64,000 nt of DNA from JAICMB01 sp963795935 (GTDB taxonomy: Bacteria; Acidobacteriota; Terriglobia; Bryobacterales; Bryobacteraceae): positions 248,001-312,000 of the forward strand of contig CAWCJO010000016.1 of assembly GCA_963795935.1 (NCBI GenBank). Reading direction: 5' to 3'. The notes under the pieces were generated by a model. That model worked only from the letters and a program-made list of their open reading frames with translations. It did not search any database and was not told the DNA's origin. Made by a program: the position numbers and the translations under genes. This document shows, in pieces, positions 21,307 to 31,750 of the stretch (position 1 is the first letter of the stretch; each line of letters begins with the position of its first letter).

Positions 21307-21784
21307 TTACTCCTCCTTGCGGCCCGCGAGCCGGCCTCGCCGCGCCCGCCGCCGCGTTACTTTGCGCCGCGTTCTGCCCCGCCGCTCCCCGCGGCCTCAT
21401 GGGCAGCGTGGCCACCACCTCGTCCATCGCCTTCTCGATGGGAATGTGAATCACCCCGCTCTTCGGATCCACCCACACGTAATGGCTCAAAACCTCATCC
21501 TCGCGCGCCCGCATCCCCTGCAACTCTTCAAACGGGTGTACTTCCACGCGCGGCTCCGGCGGCAGATGCGGCGGACCCGTCATGGGACTCTCGATCTGCC
21601 TCCCCGCGGCCTCGTAACTGAACTTCAGCCAGTTAAACACGCCCCACACAATCAGGCACACGATCACCACGCTGATCACGAGTACGACGATTGTCCCCAG
21701 GATCAGCCGTACGCTCGCTTCGCGCGTGTCGTGGCCGACGATATGGGGAGCGCCCGCCCCGGTATGCTCCGCCGCGTCCGCCAT
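21266..21784 (-). CDS. Single-pass membrane protein at the ActF/Sco junction
   Basis: A 172-residue protein of unrecognised family. One membrane helix (LILGTIVVLVISVVIVCLIVW) is followed by an exported domain with ESPMTGPPHLPPEPRVEVHP and DPKSGVIHIPIEKAMDEVV, and an Ala/Gly/Gln-rich tail. The phrase W-V-D-P-K-S-G-V-I-H-I-P-I-E-x-A-M is typical of small proteins sitting in alternative complex III-oxidase clusters of Acidobacteriota. The start overlaps the actF stop (TAATG) and the end overlaps the sco start by 41 bases. Likely an accessory or assembly factor. Confidence 0.72.
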   Translation of the reverse strand: MADAAEHTGAGAPHIVGHDTREASVRLILGTIVVLVISVVIVCLIVWGVFNWLKFSYEAAGRQIESPMTGPPHLPPEPRVEVHPFEELQGMRAREDEVLSHYVWVDPKSGVIHIPIEKAMDEVVATLPMRPRGAAGQNAAQSNAAAGAARPARGPQGGVSGKSVPTQPPKQQ

Positions 21785-22971
21785 TACGCCTCGCTCTCCA
21801 ACGATTTATAACCCAGCCGTGGATCGTGCAACGGCAGTAAGGGCCGCTGCTTCAGACGCCACACGAAAAACGCCATCCAAATTCCGCCCAGCGCGATCGC
21901 CGCCGCCACGTCCATCCACGTCACCGACATGTAGTGCTGCCGGAAAGCCGGGATCACAACCCAGAACACGTCGCACAGCCGGATGCCGATAATCCCCATG
22001 CAGACCACGAACAGAAAGCGCGGATTGCGCTTAATGAAGCGCATCAACAACAGGAAAAACGGAACGAAGAAGTGGAATATGGAGATAAAGAATCCCAGAT
22101 ATCCCCAGCCGTTGCTGAACCTCTTCAGATACCACGGAATTTCATCCGGCAGGTTTTCATGCCATACGATAATCAACTGCGATACCGACATATACGTCCA
22201 CACCATCGTGAAACACAGCATCAGATTTCCGAGATCGTTGAAATGCTGGAAGGTCAAGACGTCGGAAAACGGCCGCGTGTTGGAGCACAGAATCAACACC
22301 GCGATCACGAACGAGAACGTCAGCAGGGTCTGGCCGATCGTGAACATCCAGGGGTAAACCGTCGAATACCACTCCGGCTCGAGCGACATGATCCAGTCGA
22401 TGAAGGCCCAGCTCGTCGTCACCATGAAAAACACCAGTCCCGGAGCGCTGAACCGCTTCATGCGGCCCGCGATCAGCTGCCCCGGGTCGCCGGTGCGCTC
22501 CTGCTCGTCGCCCATCCGCAATAGCCGCCAGGCCCAGAACCCCCACACGGCAAAATAGAAGACCGTGCGCCCGATAAAAAACGGGATATTCAGGTACCCC
22601 GTTTTGTTCGCCACATCCTTGGTCTCTTTCACCAGCTGCGGATCGGTCCACGTATAGAGGAAATGCATTCCCAGGAAAATCGGAATGATGCCGACCGCGG
22701 TGATAATCAGCGTCCGCATGCCGGCTTCGAGAAACCGCCGGATCACCACGCCCCAATTTCCGCCCACCACGTTGTGCATCAAAGCGATTCCGAGGCAGCT
22801 CAGGCTGATGCCGCTCCAAAACAGATACGCAAACAAATACGACTGGAAGAACATCGGCCGGTCCACGAACAAGCCGATCAGCAAAACGATCAGCGCGACA
22901 ATCCCCACGATCGCCGAATTGCGCTGGATGCGGTCCATTCTCGGCCGCAGGTCGTCAAAAGTTGGTGTCAT
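21784..22971 (-). CDS. actF: Alternative complex III subunit ActF
   Basis: A 395-residue polytopic membrane protein, one of the two large quinol-interacting membrane subunits of the alternative complex III (quinol:cytochrome c or quinol:oxidase oxidoreductase). About ten hydrophobic helices are seen, including SYLFAYLFWSGISLSCLG, GLVFFMVTTSWAFIDWIMSL and LIIVWHENLPDEIPWYLKR, the last being a strong ActF signature. The start overlaps the actE stop by TAATG. It is uninterrupted, unlike actB and actC. Confidence 0.92.
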   Translation of the reverse strand: MTPTFDDLRPRMDRIQRNSAIVGIVALIVLLIGLFVDRPMFFQSYLFAYLFWSGISLSCLGIALMHNVVGGNWGVVIRRFLEAGMRTLIITAVGIIPIFLGMHFLYTWTDPQLVKETKDVANKTGYLNIPFFIGRTVFYFAVWGFWAWRLLRMGDEQERTGDPGQLIAGRMKRFSAPGLVFFMVTTSWAFIDWIMSLEPEWYSTVYPWMFTIGQTLLTFSFVIAVLILCSNTRPFSDVLTFQHFNDLGNLMLCFTMVWTYMSVSQLIIVWHENLPDEIPWYLKRFSNGWGYLGFFISIFHFFVPFFLLLMRFIKRNPRFLFVVCMGIIGIRLCDVFWVVIPAFRQHYMSVTWMDVAAAIALGGIWMAFFVWRLKQRPLLPLHDPRLGYKSLESEA

Positions 22972-23741
22972 TATCTCTGCTGCGCCGGCGGCGTGCGCGG
23001 ACCTCCCGTAGTCGGACCTGGAGCCCCGGCCCCGGGAAGCGGCCGCGCCGCTCCCGCTCCGTTGTTGTTGATCGGCGCCGTGCCGCTGCTCTCCGGCACC
23101 ACGCCCTGCATGATCGCGGGATTCGCCGGCGGATTGTTGAACGGCCCCAGATCGAGGTGTTGGTCCGTGTGCTGCTGCAAATAAGCCTGCTGCTCCGCCG
23201 GGGCGTCCCCGATCTTCCCGCGCATGCTCAACTGCAGCGCCCTGATATAGGCGGCGATGCGCCAGCGGTCGTCCGGCGCCACGCGCGTGGCGTAACTCGG
23301 CATGCCCCCGAATCCATTCGTCATCACGTCGAAGAAATGTCCCACCGGCGCCTCGATGAGCTTGGGGCCGTAATAAGAGGGCGGCTGCCGGTATCCCCGC
23401 CGCACCACCATGCCCTTACCGTCTCCCAAACGGCTGTGGCACGGCGAGCAATAAATGTCGAATCGCTGCCGCCCGCGCTCCACGTCGGCGCGCGTAATCG
23501 GGATCGGAAAATAATCGATGTCCTCGTTGTTGGCGTTCTTTCCCGTGTAACGCGCCTGGTCGATCCGCAGATGCCCGCGCGCCACCGTGCCCACCAATTG
23601 CGGCCGCGCCGAGCGATGGTCGGTGAAGAATTGGCTTTCCGCCAGCGGCTTGTACTTCGGCTGGTCCTGCATGTCCTGCCGGCAGCCCGCCAGAACGGCC
23701 GCCGACGCCAACAGCAGAAATGCCGCGCTACTTCTCGACAT
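22971..23741 (-). CDS. actE: Alternative complex III subunit ActE, monoheme cytochrome c lipoprotein
   Basis: A 256-residue exported lipoprotein: lipobox VLAGC at residues 16-20, then the DMQDQPKYKPLAES opening that is shared by ActE proteins. One heme motif CSPCH has axial-Met candidates in FGGMPSYA. A Pro/Gly/Ala-rich tail follows about residue 210. It passes electrons from ActA/B toward the oxidase. The start overlaps the actD stop by 14 bases. Confidence 0.9.
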   Translation of the reverse strand: MSRSSAAFLLLASAAVLAGCRQDMQDQPKYKPLAESQFFTDHRSARPQLVGTVARGHLRIDQARYTGKNANNEDIDYFPIPITRADVERGRQRFDIYCSPCHSRLGDGKGMVVRRGYRQPPSYYGPKLIEAPVGHFFDVMTNGFGGMPSYATRVAPDDRWRIAAYIRALQLSMRGKIGDAPAEQQAYLQQHTDQHLDLGPFNNPPANPAIMQGVVPESSGTAPINNNGAGAARPLPGAGAPGPTTGGPRTPPAQQR

Positions 23742-24286
23742 CGAAAACTCCCAGAGGCTTCAGTTCTCCCAGGAAGCCGCGCGTCTTCTCCAGATCGAAC
23801 AATGGGTCCGCCGCTTCGATCACCAGGAAAAACCGGTCCCGCGAACCGCGCTCTCGAAACTCCTCGACGTTGAAAACCGGATGATACGGCATCGGCAGCC
23901 CGTTCATCGCGAACATGCCCGCCATCGCCGTGATCGACGCCAGCAGCACCGTGCACTCGAACGTCGGCGGAATAAAGGACACCCAACTATTCATCGGACG
24001 TCCTCCCACGTTATGCGCGTAGGCGATCACCGTGATCCACCACATCAGCATGAACCCGCCGAGCATGCCCATGATCCCGCCGGTCAGCACCGCCAAGCGA
24101 AACGAAATGCCGCTTGAACCCCAGCGCGTCGCTGAGCCCTTCGATGGGCATCGGCGAGTATCCTTCCATGTTGCGATAGCCCGCCGAAAACGCCCGGTGC
24201 GCGGCGTTCACCAACTCGTCCGGATGCTCGAATTCGGCCATGAGGCCATAGATGCCGTGACGTTCGAGATAGCTGTGAGAACTCAT
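23728..24286 (-). CDS. actD: Alternative complex III subunit ActD (DUF3341; one frameshift)
   Basis: About 185 residues, a small membrane subunit. The N-terminal soluble part (YGLMAEFEHPDELVNAAHRA, GYSPMPIEGL) and the two-helix C-terminal part (LTGGIMGMLGGFMLMWW, CTVLLASITAMAGMF) are both standard ActD. One extra T near 24100 (TCGCTTGGCG) separates them; the expected join is FVSLAVLTGG. The ATG at 24286 is six bases after the actC stop. Confidence 0.87.
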
Positions 24287-24292
24287 ATCGCG

Positions 24293-25724
24293 TTAATGAA
24301 TATGCGTCGGCGCCAGAGTCGGCTCCTCCGGCAGATGATGAATCACCTCGCGAACCTCGAAGATCGAGATCGCCGGCAGGATCCGCATGAACAGAAACAT
24401 CAGGGTCATGAAAAATCCCAGCGTCCCGACCAGCACCGCCCAATCCCATTGCGTCGGGTAGTAGATTCCCCAGGACGACGGCAGAAAGTCGCGGTGCAGG
24501 CTGGTGATGACGATGACGAAGCGCTCCAGCCACATGCCGATGTTCACGATGATCGCTTCGATAAACAGCAGCGGAATGCTCTGCCGCACTCTGCGCGAAC
24601 CACAGCGAATTGCGGAAGGATCAGGTTGCAGGCGACCAGCAACCAGTAAAACGGCCCGTACGGTCCCAACATGCGGTTCAGCTACATGAACCGTTCATAG
24701 GCGTTGCCGCTGTAGTACGCCATGAAACGCTTCCATGATGTAGGCATAAAAAACGATCAATCCCGTACCCAGCATCACCTTCGCGCAGCAGTCCAGGTGC
24801 CGCATCGTGATCAGGTCTTCCAGATGGAACCACTTCCGTGCCGGAATGGCCAGCGTGATCACCATCGCGAATCCCGAATAGATCGCTCCAGCGACGAAGT
24901 ACGGCGGGAAGAACGTGGTGTGCCAGCCCGGGATCAGAGCTGATCGCGAAGTCGAAGCTCACCACCGTGTGGACCGAAAGCACCAGCGGAGTCGCCAATC
25001 CGCCGAGCAGCAGGTAAGCCATCGAGAAACGCGACCAGTGCCGCGAAGCGCCGCGCCAACCCAGGGCGAAAATGCCGAACAGCTTTTTCTGCCACGGCCG
25101 GATCGCTTTATCGCGCATGGTGGCCAGATCGGGTACCAGTCCGGTGTACCAGAAGATCAGCGAAACCGTGAAATACGTCGAGACCGCGAACACGTCCCAC
25201 ACCAGCGGACTGCGCGGCTGCGGCCACAGCCACATCGAATTCGGATACGGGAACAGCCAATACGCCAGCCAGGGGCGGCCCAGGTGCAGGATGGGGAACA
25301 TGCCGGCTTGCATTACCGCGAACAGCGTCATGGCTTCGGCAAAGCGGTTGATGGACGTTCGCCAGTCCTGTTTCAGCAATAGCAGAATGGCCGAGATGAG
25401 CGTTCCGGCGTGGCCGATACCGATCCACCACACGAAATTGACGATCGCGAATCCCCAGGCCACCGGGATCATGACGCCCCACACGCCGACGCCGACAAAA
25501 AAGAGGAAACACATCCCCAGCAGCAAAAGCTGCATGACGCAGAAGGCGACCGTGATGCCGATGAAGAACTGCCGCGGCGTCTTTTTCAGCGGCAGCAATA
25601 CGACGTTGCCGATCTTGTCCGTGACTTTGCCGTAATCGTAGCCGGGGCCGATGATGCTGTCCGGCCCCGGATCGACGGCGTCCTTGTCGATGAAATCGAA
25701 TCCTAGTTCTTCGTACTTCTTCAC
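24293..25724 (-). CDS. actC: Alternative complex III subunit ActC, NrfD-like (multiple indels and one internal stop)
   Basis: Large NrfD-like membrane subunit, about 475 residues when repaired. It is intact up to FDFAIS near 24945, with helices such as FFIGITVAFCVMQLLLLG and FVWWIGIGHAGTLISAILLL. After that I count four +1 indels (near 24940, 24728, 24612 and 24590). There is also a TAG at about 24685 within YERFM*LNRMLGPYG. The rest (IPGWHTTFFPPYFV, NIGMWLERFVIVITSLHRDFLPS) is textbook ActC. The start overlaps the actB stop by ATGA. Confidence 0.85.
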
Positions 25725-28700
25725 GCCGGCCTCTCGATTTCGGGGTTAGGATTACGCAAGCGGCCCATATAAGTGGTCCGCGGCCGCGTATTCAATTCTT
25801 CGAGCAAGCTGTACGTCCGCACTTGCGCTTTCATTTGAGCCACCCGGCTCTTGGGATCGTTAATATCGCCGAACACGATCGCCCGCGTCGGACAAGTCTG
25901 CGCGCAGGCCGGAACGATCTCGCCGTCCCGCACGCGCCGGTTCTGTTTCTCCGCCTCGATCTTCCCCGCCTGAATGCGCTGCACGCAATACGTGCACTTC
26001 TCCATCACGCCGCGGCTGCGCACCGTGACGTTGGGATTGCGCATCGGGATATAGCTTTGCGTGTACCAATCCGGAATACAGGAAGAAATTGAATCGCCGC
26101 ACTTTGTAGGGACAGTTATTCGAGCAGTAGCGCGTCCCGACGCAGCGGTTATACACCATCTGGTTCAAGCCTTCGCGCGCTATGCACCGTCGCCGCCACC
26201 GGGCACACCAGCTCGCACGGCGCGTTCTCGCAGTGCATGCACGGCACCGGCTGGAAATACAGCTCCGGATTGTCCCAGTGCCCCTTGAAATAGCGGTCCA
26301 CGCGGATCCAGTGCATGTGCCGGCCGCGCGCCACTTCAAACTTGCCGACCACCGGAATGTTGTTCTCCGATTGGCACGCGATCACGCAGGCCCCGCAGCC
26401 GACGCAGGCGTTCAGGTCGATCGACATGCCCCACTTGTAGCCCTCGTATTTGTAATCGGGATACAGGGTCATCCATTTCGGCAGCGGCTTGTCTTCTGCG
26501 TTCACGAACGCGGGGTCCTTCTTGAATTCGTCGATGGTGCCGATGCGGATCGGATCGCGCTCCTCCATGGTCTGGGTGTGCTGCACCGCCGCGAACGCCG
26601 CGCGGCCCGGAACTTTGCGGATCTCGCCGCCATAACCGCCGCCGGGAGCGTCGGAGGTTTGCAGCACGAAAGCGTTGATGCCGATATTGTCCGACACGTG
26701 GCCCGAGCGCCACCGCCCGTAACCCATGTGGATCGTGATGCTGTCCGGCGCGTGTCCCGGAACCAGCAGCGCCGCGCCGGTCACCGCCCGGCCGCGGTAC
26801 TTCACTTCCACGAAGTCCTGGTCGTTGATGCCGTGCCGCTGCGCCGTTCCCGGACTGATCCAGACGGCGTTGTCCCACGTCAGCGTCGTGATCGGGTTGG
26901 GAAGCTCCTGCAGCCACGCGTTATTCGCCCAAGCGCCATCCCAAATCTTGAGATCCGGCCGGATGTTGACCTCGATCCCCTGTCCCGCATTCTGGCTCTG
27001 CGCCGCCGCGCTCTGCGCCGCGCCGGAGCCTTCGCGGCCGCCGCGCCGCCGCCCGCCGCGCCCGCCGCCGTATTCGGAATGACGCCGTCGTGCACCCACG
27101 TTTCCCACGTCGGCTCGAAATTGCCGGTCGAGCGCGCCCGCCCAATAGCTCTTGACGATGTTGTACGGCGACGACTCCGGCTGCTCCGTCAACCGCGCCA
27201 TCACTTCATGCGCCGTGCGCCCGTCGTACAGCGGCGCAATCAGCGGCTGCACGATGCTGGCGGTGCCGTCGTAGCCGCGCGTGTCGCTCCACGATTCCAG
27301 ATAGTGCGCCGCCGGCACGTGCCAGTGGCAATATTCCGACGTCTCGTCGTTATACAGCGACAGGTGCGCGCGCCAATTCACTTTTCCCAGCGCGCTCTTG
27401 AAATCGAGATCGGACGGCGCGTTGTACACCGGATTGCCGCCGAGGATCAACAGCGCCTCCACCTTGCCCGCGTTCATGTCGTCCACCAGCGTCCGCAGCG
27501 ATTGCATGTGATCGGCCTGCGCCGCCCCCGCCGGTCCCGTGTCTTCCATCGCGTCCGTGTACATGACCGTCTTGCCGACGTTCCCCAGCGAGGCATTCAT
27601 GGCGTGCGCCAGCGCGTGCACCTCCGGCGGCTGGAACTCGCCCGCGATCACGATGCTCGCCCCGGCGTGCGCCTTCAGATCCCGCGCGATCGCCGGCAGA
27701 TCCTGAAACGCCCTGTGATTCGTGTTCACGCCCGGCGCGCCCGCGCCCGCCGCTGCCTCCCGCGCCGAGCGCCGCCGCAAGCTGCCGCGCAAATTCTACA
27801 ATCTGGCCCGACTGCAAAACATAGCGATGGTCCGCCATGCCGCCCGTGCTGCTCGGCGCCGGCTCGACCACATACATGCGGTTCTGCGTCACCTGCGCGA
27901 CCGGAATGCCTTCCGCCTGCACTTGCGGCACGTTCTGCGCCGGGCTGGTGTCCTCTTCGGTATGCGTCGAACCCTGATTGCGATACGGCGCCGCCGGACC
28001 CGGCTGATATCCTTCCTGGCGGTTCTCCTTCGGCTTGGGGGCTCTTCGTGACGTTGGTCTGAATGTGCCGCCGGCTCGCAAAATCGTGCGCGTAGCGCAG
28101 ATTCCCCGCGCCGCACGATAGAAAATTCGCGTCCAGCGACACGATCACGTCCGCCTTGTCGAAGGCGTAAATCGTGTTCATGGGCCGCCCGAACGCGGCC
28201 ATCGCGCCCGCCCGCGCTCCCCACCTTCGCCGCCGGCTCGTAATGATGCCACTGCATCCCCGGCATCGCCGTATGCACCGCGTCGAGCTGCGCCGCCAGC
28301 GTCGGCGACAACACCGTCTCGGTCAGGATGCGCAGTCCATTGCCGCCGCTCGCCGCCTGCGCCGCCCGGATCGACAACACCGCCGCCTCGAAGTTCACCC
28401 AGCTCGCGATTTCCCCGTTGTAGATGACCACCTGCGAGCGGTCCGGGTCGTACATCGTCAGCACCGAGGCTTGATGGAAATAATCCGCCGCGCCCAGGCT
28501 GCCCGGATGATCGGGATTGCCTTCCACCTTCGTCGGCCTGCCCAGGTGGCTCTCCACCAGCAGACCCGTTCCGCAGCCGCCCATCTCCATCGCCGTCGCG
28601 AAGAACATCGGCCTTCCCGGCACGAATTCTTCCGGCTCGTGAACGTACGGAACGATGTATTCTGTCGGCTGTTTCGCGCACGCCGTCAATCCCGCCAGCG

Positions 28701-28920
28701 CCAGCGACGCCCCCATCACCTTCAGGAAGGTGCGGCGATGCGACGGCTCGTTCCAATCCGGCGTGCGGTCCGGAAATTCATCCTCGAGAAATTTCTTGAA
28801 CTCCTCGGTGTCGGCCACCTCCTCGAGACTCCGCCAGAATTGCGGCTCCTCGCCTTTGTCCATTAACGCTTTGATCCGCGTCAGATCCAGCGATGGCTTT
28901 CCCTGTGACGTGTCGTTCAT
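25721..28920 (-). CDS. actB: Alternative complex III subunit ActB, molybdopterin-fold plus iron-sulfur domains (at least seven indels)
   Basis: About 1060 residues when repaired. A Tat-type motif HRRTFLKVMGASLALAGLTA near residue 65 precedes a molybdopterin-oxidoreductase-like domain that carries no cofactor in characterised ActB. The C-terminal ferredoxin domain has four cysteine clusters: CVGCGACVIAC, CMHCENAPCELVCP, CVGTRYCSNNCP and CTYCVQ...CAQTCP. They should hold three [4Fe-4S] and one [3Fe-4S] centre. Frame breaks are visible near 28195, 28060, 27790, 27130, 27020, 26180 and 26055. The ATG at 28920 has GGAG just upstream; GTG 28929 is the alternative. Confidence 0.87.
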
Positions 28921-28954
28921 AGGCTCCACATGAAAGTGACTGACATCGAGTCGC

Positions 28955-29605
28955 TCAACGGTGGCAGGTGTAGCAGTCCGTCAAACTCTGTATTTTATAT
29001 TCTTTGACCAGCTTCCGGCCGTAGGCTTCCTGGTCCGCCGGCGGCTCGTAGGCCATATTGAAAACCTGTTCGCGCGGCCGCACGTATTTCCACGGCTCGC
29101 GATGGCAGTCCAGACACCAGTTCATGTACAGCGTGTTCACCTTGAACATGAGCGGCATCTGGTCCACGCGCCCGTGACAGCTCGCGCACCCGATCCCCTT
29201 GTTGATATGAATGCTGTGATTAAAGTAAACGTATTCCGGCAAATCGTGAACGCGCGTCCAGGCCAGCGATTGCCCCGTCCGGAAGCTCGCCCGCACCGGT
29301 TCCAGAATCGTCGCGTTCGACCAGATCTGCGAGTGACAGCTCATGCAGATCTCCGTCGCAGGCAGCCCCGCGTACGACGAGGTCTCGACCGAAGTGTGGC
29401 AATAACGGCAGTCGATGCCGTCGTCCGTCACATGGTGCTTGTGACTGAACGGAACCGGCTGGTCTTTCACCACCGCCACGTCCGTCGTATACGACCCCCG
29501 GTCGAGCGAATACGCCACCACCAAAATGGCCCCCGCCCCGATCAGTCCGCCGAAGATGCTCACCTTCGCGATTGTATTGGCGCTGCGATGGAAGATTTGT
29601 GCCAT
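28955..29605 (-). CDS. actA: Alternative complex III subunit ActA, pentaheme cytochrome c
   Basis: A 216-residue cytochrome with one N-terminal membrane anchor (IFGGLIGAGAILVVAYSL) and five CxxCH heme motifs: CRYCH, CMSCH, CASCH, CLDCH and CYTCH, the last at the extreme C-terminus. Candidate distal His residues occur in FSHKHH and FNHSIHINKG. First gene of a roughly 13-kb minus-strand unit running actABCDEF, the membrane protein, sco and coxBACD-equivalents. No clear promoter was identified in the 170 bases upstream. Confidence 0.95.
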   Translation of the reverse strand: MAQIFHRSANTIAKVSIFGGLIGAGAILVVAYSLDRGSYTTDVAVVKDQPVPFSHKHHVTDDGIDCRYCHTSVETSSYAGLPATEICMSCHSQIWSNATILEPVRASFRTGQSLAWTRVHDLPEYVYFNHSIHINKGIGCASCHGRVDQMPLMFKVNTLYMNWCLDCHREPWKYVRPREQVFNMAYEPPADQEAYGRKLVKEYKIQSLTDCYTCHR

Positions 29606-29776
29606 GCCCGCGTGAAAGTGTCTGACGCACGATTATCACTTAGATTTCAGTGCGATGTCAAAAAAATTTACGGTCTGGATGGAATAATTGCGAAGATTAT
29701 TGACCCACCACAATGTGGTGCTCTATCGAGCCAGCGGCTCGGTTCCCGAGGCTGGCGGGTCTGTGCTGAGTTGGCC

Positions 29777-30130
29777 TCAACCGCGGATGTCGCATTTTGC
29801 CCGCGGAAACGACCACGAGCTTACCTTCAGGCTCATATCGGCCAAACGAGGAATGGCCCGCCGAAGAGCGGCATCAATCGCCATCTCGGTCGCCGGATGG
29901 AGCCGAAGACGCACGACGCCAGGAGTCTCTGCCGGCGGATACCTAAGCACGTTTGCAAAATCGGCGTCCAGCGTCACGAGGATCCGTTGTTGTTCGATTG
30001 CCGCGGCCCGCACAGTCGAATCATCAGCGCCGCCGAGCCCCGCTTCCATTACCGAAAGGGCATCGTGCCCCATCGCGCGGACTGCCCCCGCATGGCGCGA
30101 GGATAAATTTTCGTCCAATAGAAACTTCAC
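29777..30130 (-). CDS. PIN-like DUF5615 putative toxin
   Basis: A 117-residue protein of the DUF5615/Mut7-C-like PIN fold. The opening MKFLLDENLS carries the first acidic residues, then GADDSTVRAAA and RILVTLDADFANV supply the others expected for metal-dependent RNase. It overlaps the DUF433 gene by ATGA. DUF433-DUF5615 pairs are widespread and are regarded as VapBC-like toxin-antitoxin modules; activity here is inferred. Confidence 0.82.
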   Translation of the reverse strand: MKFLLDENLSSRHAGAVRAMGHDALSVMEAGLGGADDSTVRAAAIEQQRILVTLDADFANVLRYPPAETPGVVRLRLHPATEMAIDAALRRAIPRLADMSLKVSSWSFPRAKCDIRG

Positions 30131-30354
30131 GCGTCATTCAGCACGACTTCTTCGGCCGCCAACGACGCCGCGTACTCAATGCAGGCGCGCAAATCCTCGA
30201 TGCTGAGTTGCGGGTACGCGGCGAGCAATTGCTCAAAGCTCTCCCCGGCCGCCATTTTCTCAAGCAGCAGATAGACCGGAATGCGAGTGCCCTTAACGCA
30301 CGGCTTGCCCATCATCACCGTGGGTTTGGCTTCAATCCGTGCCGGAAACTTCAT
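30127..30354 (-). CDS. DUF433 putative antitoxin
   Basis: A 75-residue DUF433 protein with a helix-turn-helix-like core. The characteristic phrase GKPCVKGTRIPVYLLLEKMAAG is followed by LLAAYPQLSIEDLRACIEYAA. It precedes and overlaps the DUF5615 gene (ATGA), the usual antitoxin-first order, and probably represses its own promoter. Upstream DNA to the aminotransferase gene (30355-30627) shows no other gene. Confidence 0.85.
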   Translation of the reverse strand: MKFPARIEAKPTVMMGKPCVKGTRIPVYLLLEKMAAGESFEQLLAAYPQLSIEDLRACIEYAASLAAEEVVLNDA

Positions 30355-30627
30355 TACTGGACTCTACCACGACCCGCGAACGGGCCAGATCCGGAATCCC
30401 CAAATCCGGAATAGTTCAGCTGAGGCGAGAGCGGAGGCGGAGAACGCCTCCGATGATGCCGGCAGAACGGGTAGCGCCGCCGAACGGACCATGGGCAAGC
30501 GGCAACGGGACCTGGAGTCTGAAGTGGAGAGCCCGCCGCTTCCAAGAAATGCCGGGGGAGGGCTGAAGTCGCGCAAGTCGGGGCGATGCGCAAGGGCTCC
30601 AATTTTAAACTGCTACCCTGATCGCTT

Positions 30628-31737
30628 ATGGCTGCTGCAACAGTCCACGCCCCCAAGCGGCTGCTTTTCGGCCCCGGTCCCACCATGGTCGAGCCTCGCG
30701 TTTATCAGGCTCTCTCCCAACCCGTCGTCGGCCACCTCGATCCGTACTTCTTTGAAGTTGCCGGAGAGGTCCGCGCTTTACTGCGCCAGGTATTCGGCAC
30801 TCGCAACGAGTTGACCATCCCGATCTCGGGCACCGGTTCGGCCGGGATGGAAACCGCAGTCGCTAATTTCGTAGAGCCCGGCTCGAAGTTCGCCGTCTTC
30901 GCGAACGGATATTTCGCCGACCGCCTCGCCGAAATGGGCAAGCGCCAGGGCGCCGATGTCGTCCGTTTTGAAAAGCCGTGGGGTGAAGTTTTCGGCGCCG
31001 ACGAGGCCGCGGGTTTCATCGATCGCGAGAAGCCGCAGGTCGTCGCATTCGTTCACGCCGAGACCTCCACAGGCGCGCTGCAGCCTCCCAAGGCCATCAC
31101 CGAACCCGCGCACGACGCCGGAGCCATCGTCATCGCCGATACCGTCACTTCGCTCGGCGCCATCCCCGTCAACGTCGACGACAACGGCATCGACGTGGCC
31201 TATAGCTGCACGCAAAAAGGACTGAGCTGCCCGCCCGGACTCGCGCCCCTCACCGTCTCGCCGCGCGCCGTCGAGCGTCTGCGCACGCGCCAGACCCCGG
31301 TTCGCGAATGGTACCTCGACCTGAATCTGTTAATGGATTACTACGACGGTCACAAGTATCATCACACCGCTTCCTCCACGCTCTTCTACGGCTTGTGCGA
31401 AGGCTTGAAAGCGATCATGGACGAAGGTCTCGAACAGCGCTTCACCCGCCACACGACTGCGCACCAGGCTCTCGTCCGCGGTCTCGCGGATCTAGGGGTG
31501 ACCATGTACGTCGCGGAAGGGCATCGCATCCCGCACCTGAACACGCCGCGCGTGCCGCAAGGCATCGACGACGGAAAGGTTCGCAAGCGCCTCTTGGAGC
31601 GCCACGGCATCGAAATCGCCGGCGGCTTCGGACCGCTCGCGGGCAAAATCTTTCGCATCGGCATCATGGGCCCGCTCGCCACCGAGGCCAATGTCCGCCT
31701 GTTCCTCGCGGCGTTCGGCGAAGCGCTGGCCGCCTGA
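30628..31737 (+). CDS. Class V aminotransferase, alanine/serine-glyoxylate type
   Basis: A 369-residue PLP enzyme of the alanine-glyoxylate/serine-pyruvate aminotransferase group. The opening LLFGPGPTMVEPRV, the GTGSAGMETA phosphate-binding turn, ADTVTSLGAIP with the PLP-binding Asp at 171 and the Schiff-base lysine K197 in SCTQKGLS are all present. It would convert glyoxylate to glycine, which pairs logically with the glycolate-oxidase-like gene at the left edge although 29 kb apart. A phosphodiesterase gene begins 13 bases after its stop, so the two probably share a transcript. Confidence 0.9.
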   Translation: MAAATVHAPKRLLFGPGPTMVEPRVYQALSQPVVGHLDPYFFEVAGEVRALLRQVFGTRNELTIPISGTGSAGMETAVANFVEPGSKFAVFANGYFADRLAEMGKRQGADVVRFEKPWGEVFGADEAAGFIDREKPQVVAFVHAETSTGALQPPKAITEPAHDAGAIVIADTVTSLGAIPVNVDDNGIDVAYSCTQKGLSCPPGLAPLTVSPRAVERLRTRQTPVREWYLDLNLLMDYYDGHKYHHTASSTLFYGLCEGLKAIMDEGLEQRFTRHTTAHQALVRGLADLGVTMYVAEGHRIPHLNTPRVPQGIDDGKVRKRLLERHGIEIAGGFGPLAGKIFRIGIMGPLATEANVRLFLAAFGEALAA

Positions 31738-31750
31738 GCGCTATTCATCC

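Noticed and set aside
26182..28062. 626-residue plus-strand frame opposite actB
   Set aside because: Long only because high-GC antisense frames lack stops; actB with its Fe-S clusters is on the other strand.
29606..29776. Small gene or RNA between actA and the DUF5615 gene
   Set aside because: No frame, ribosome site or structured element stands out.
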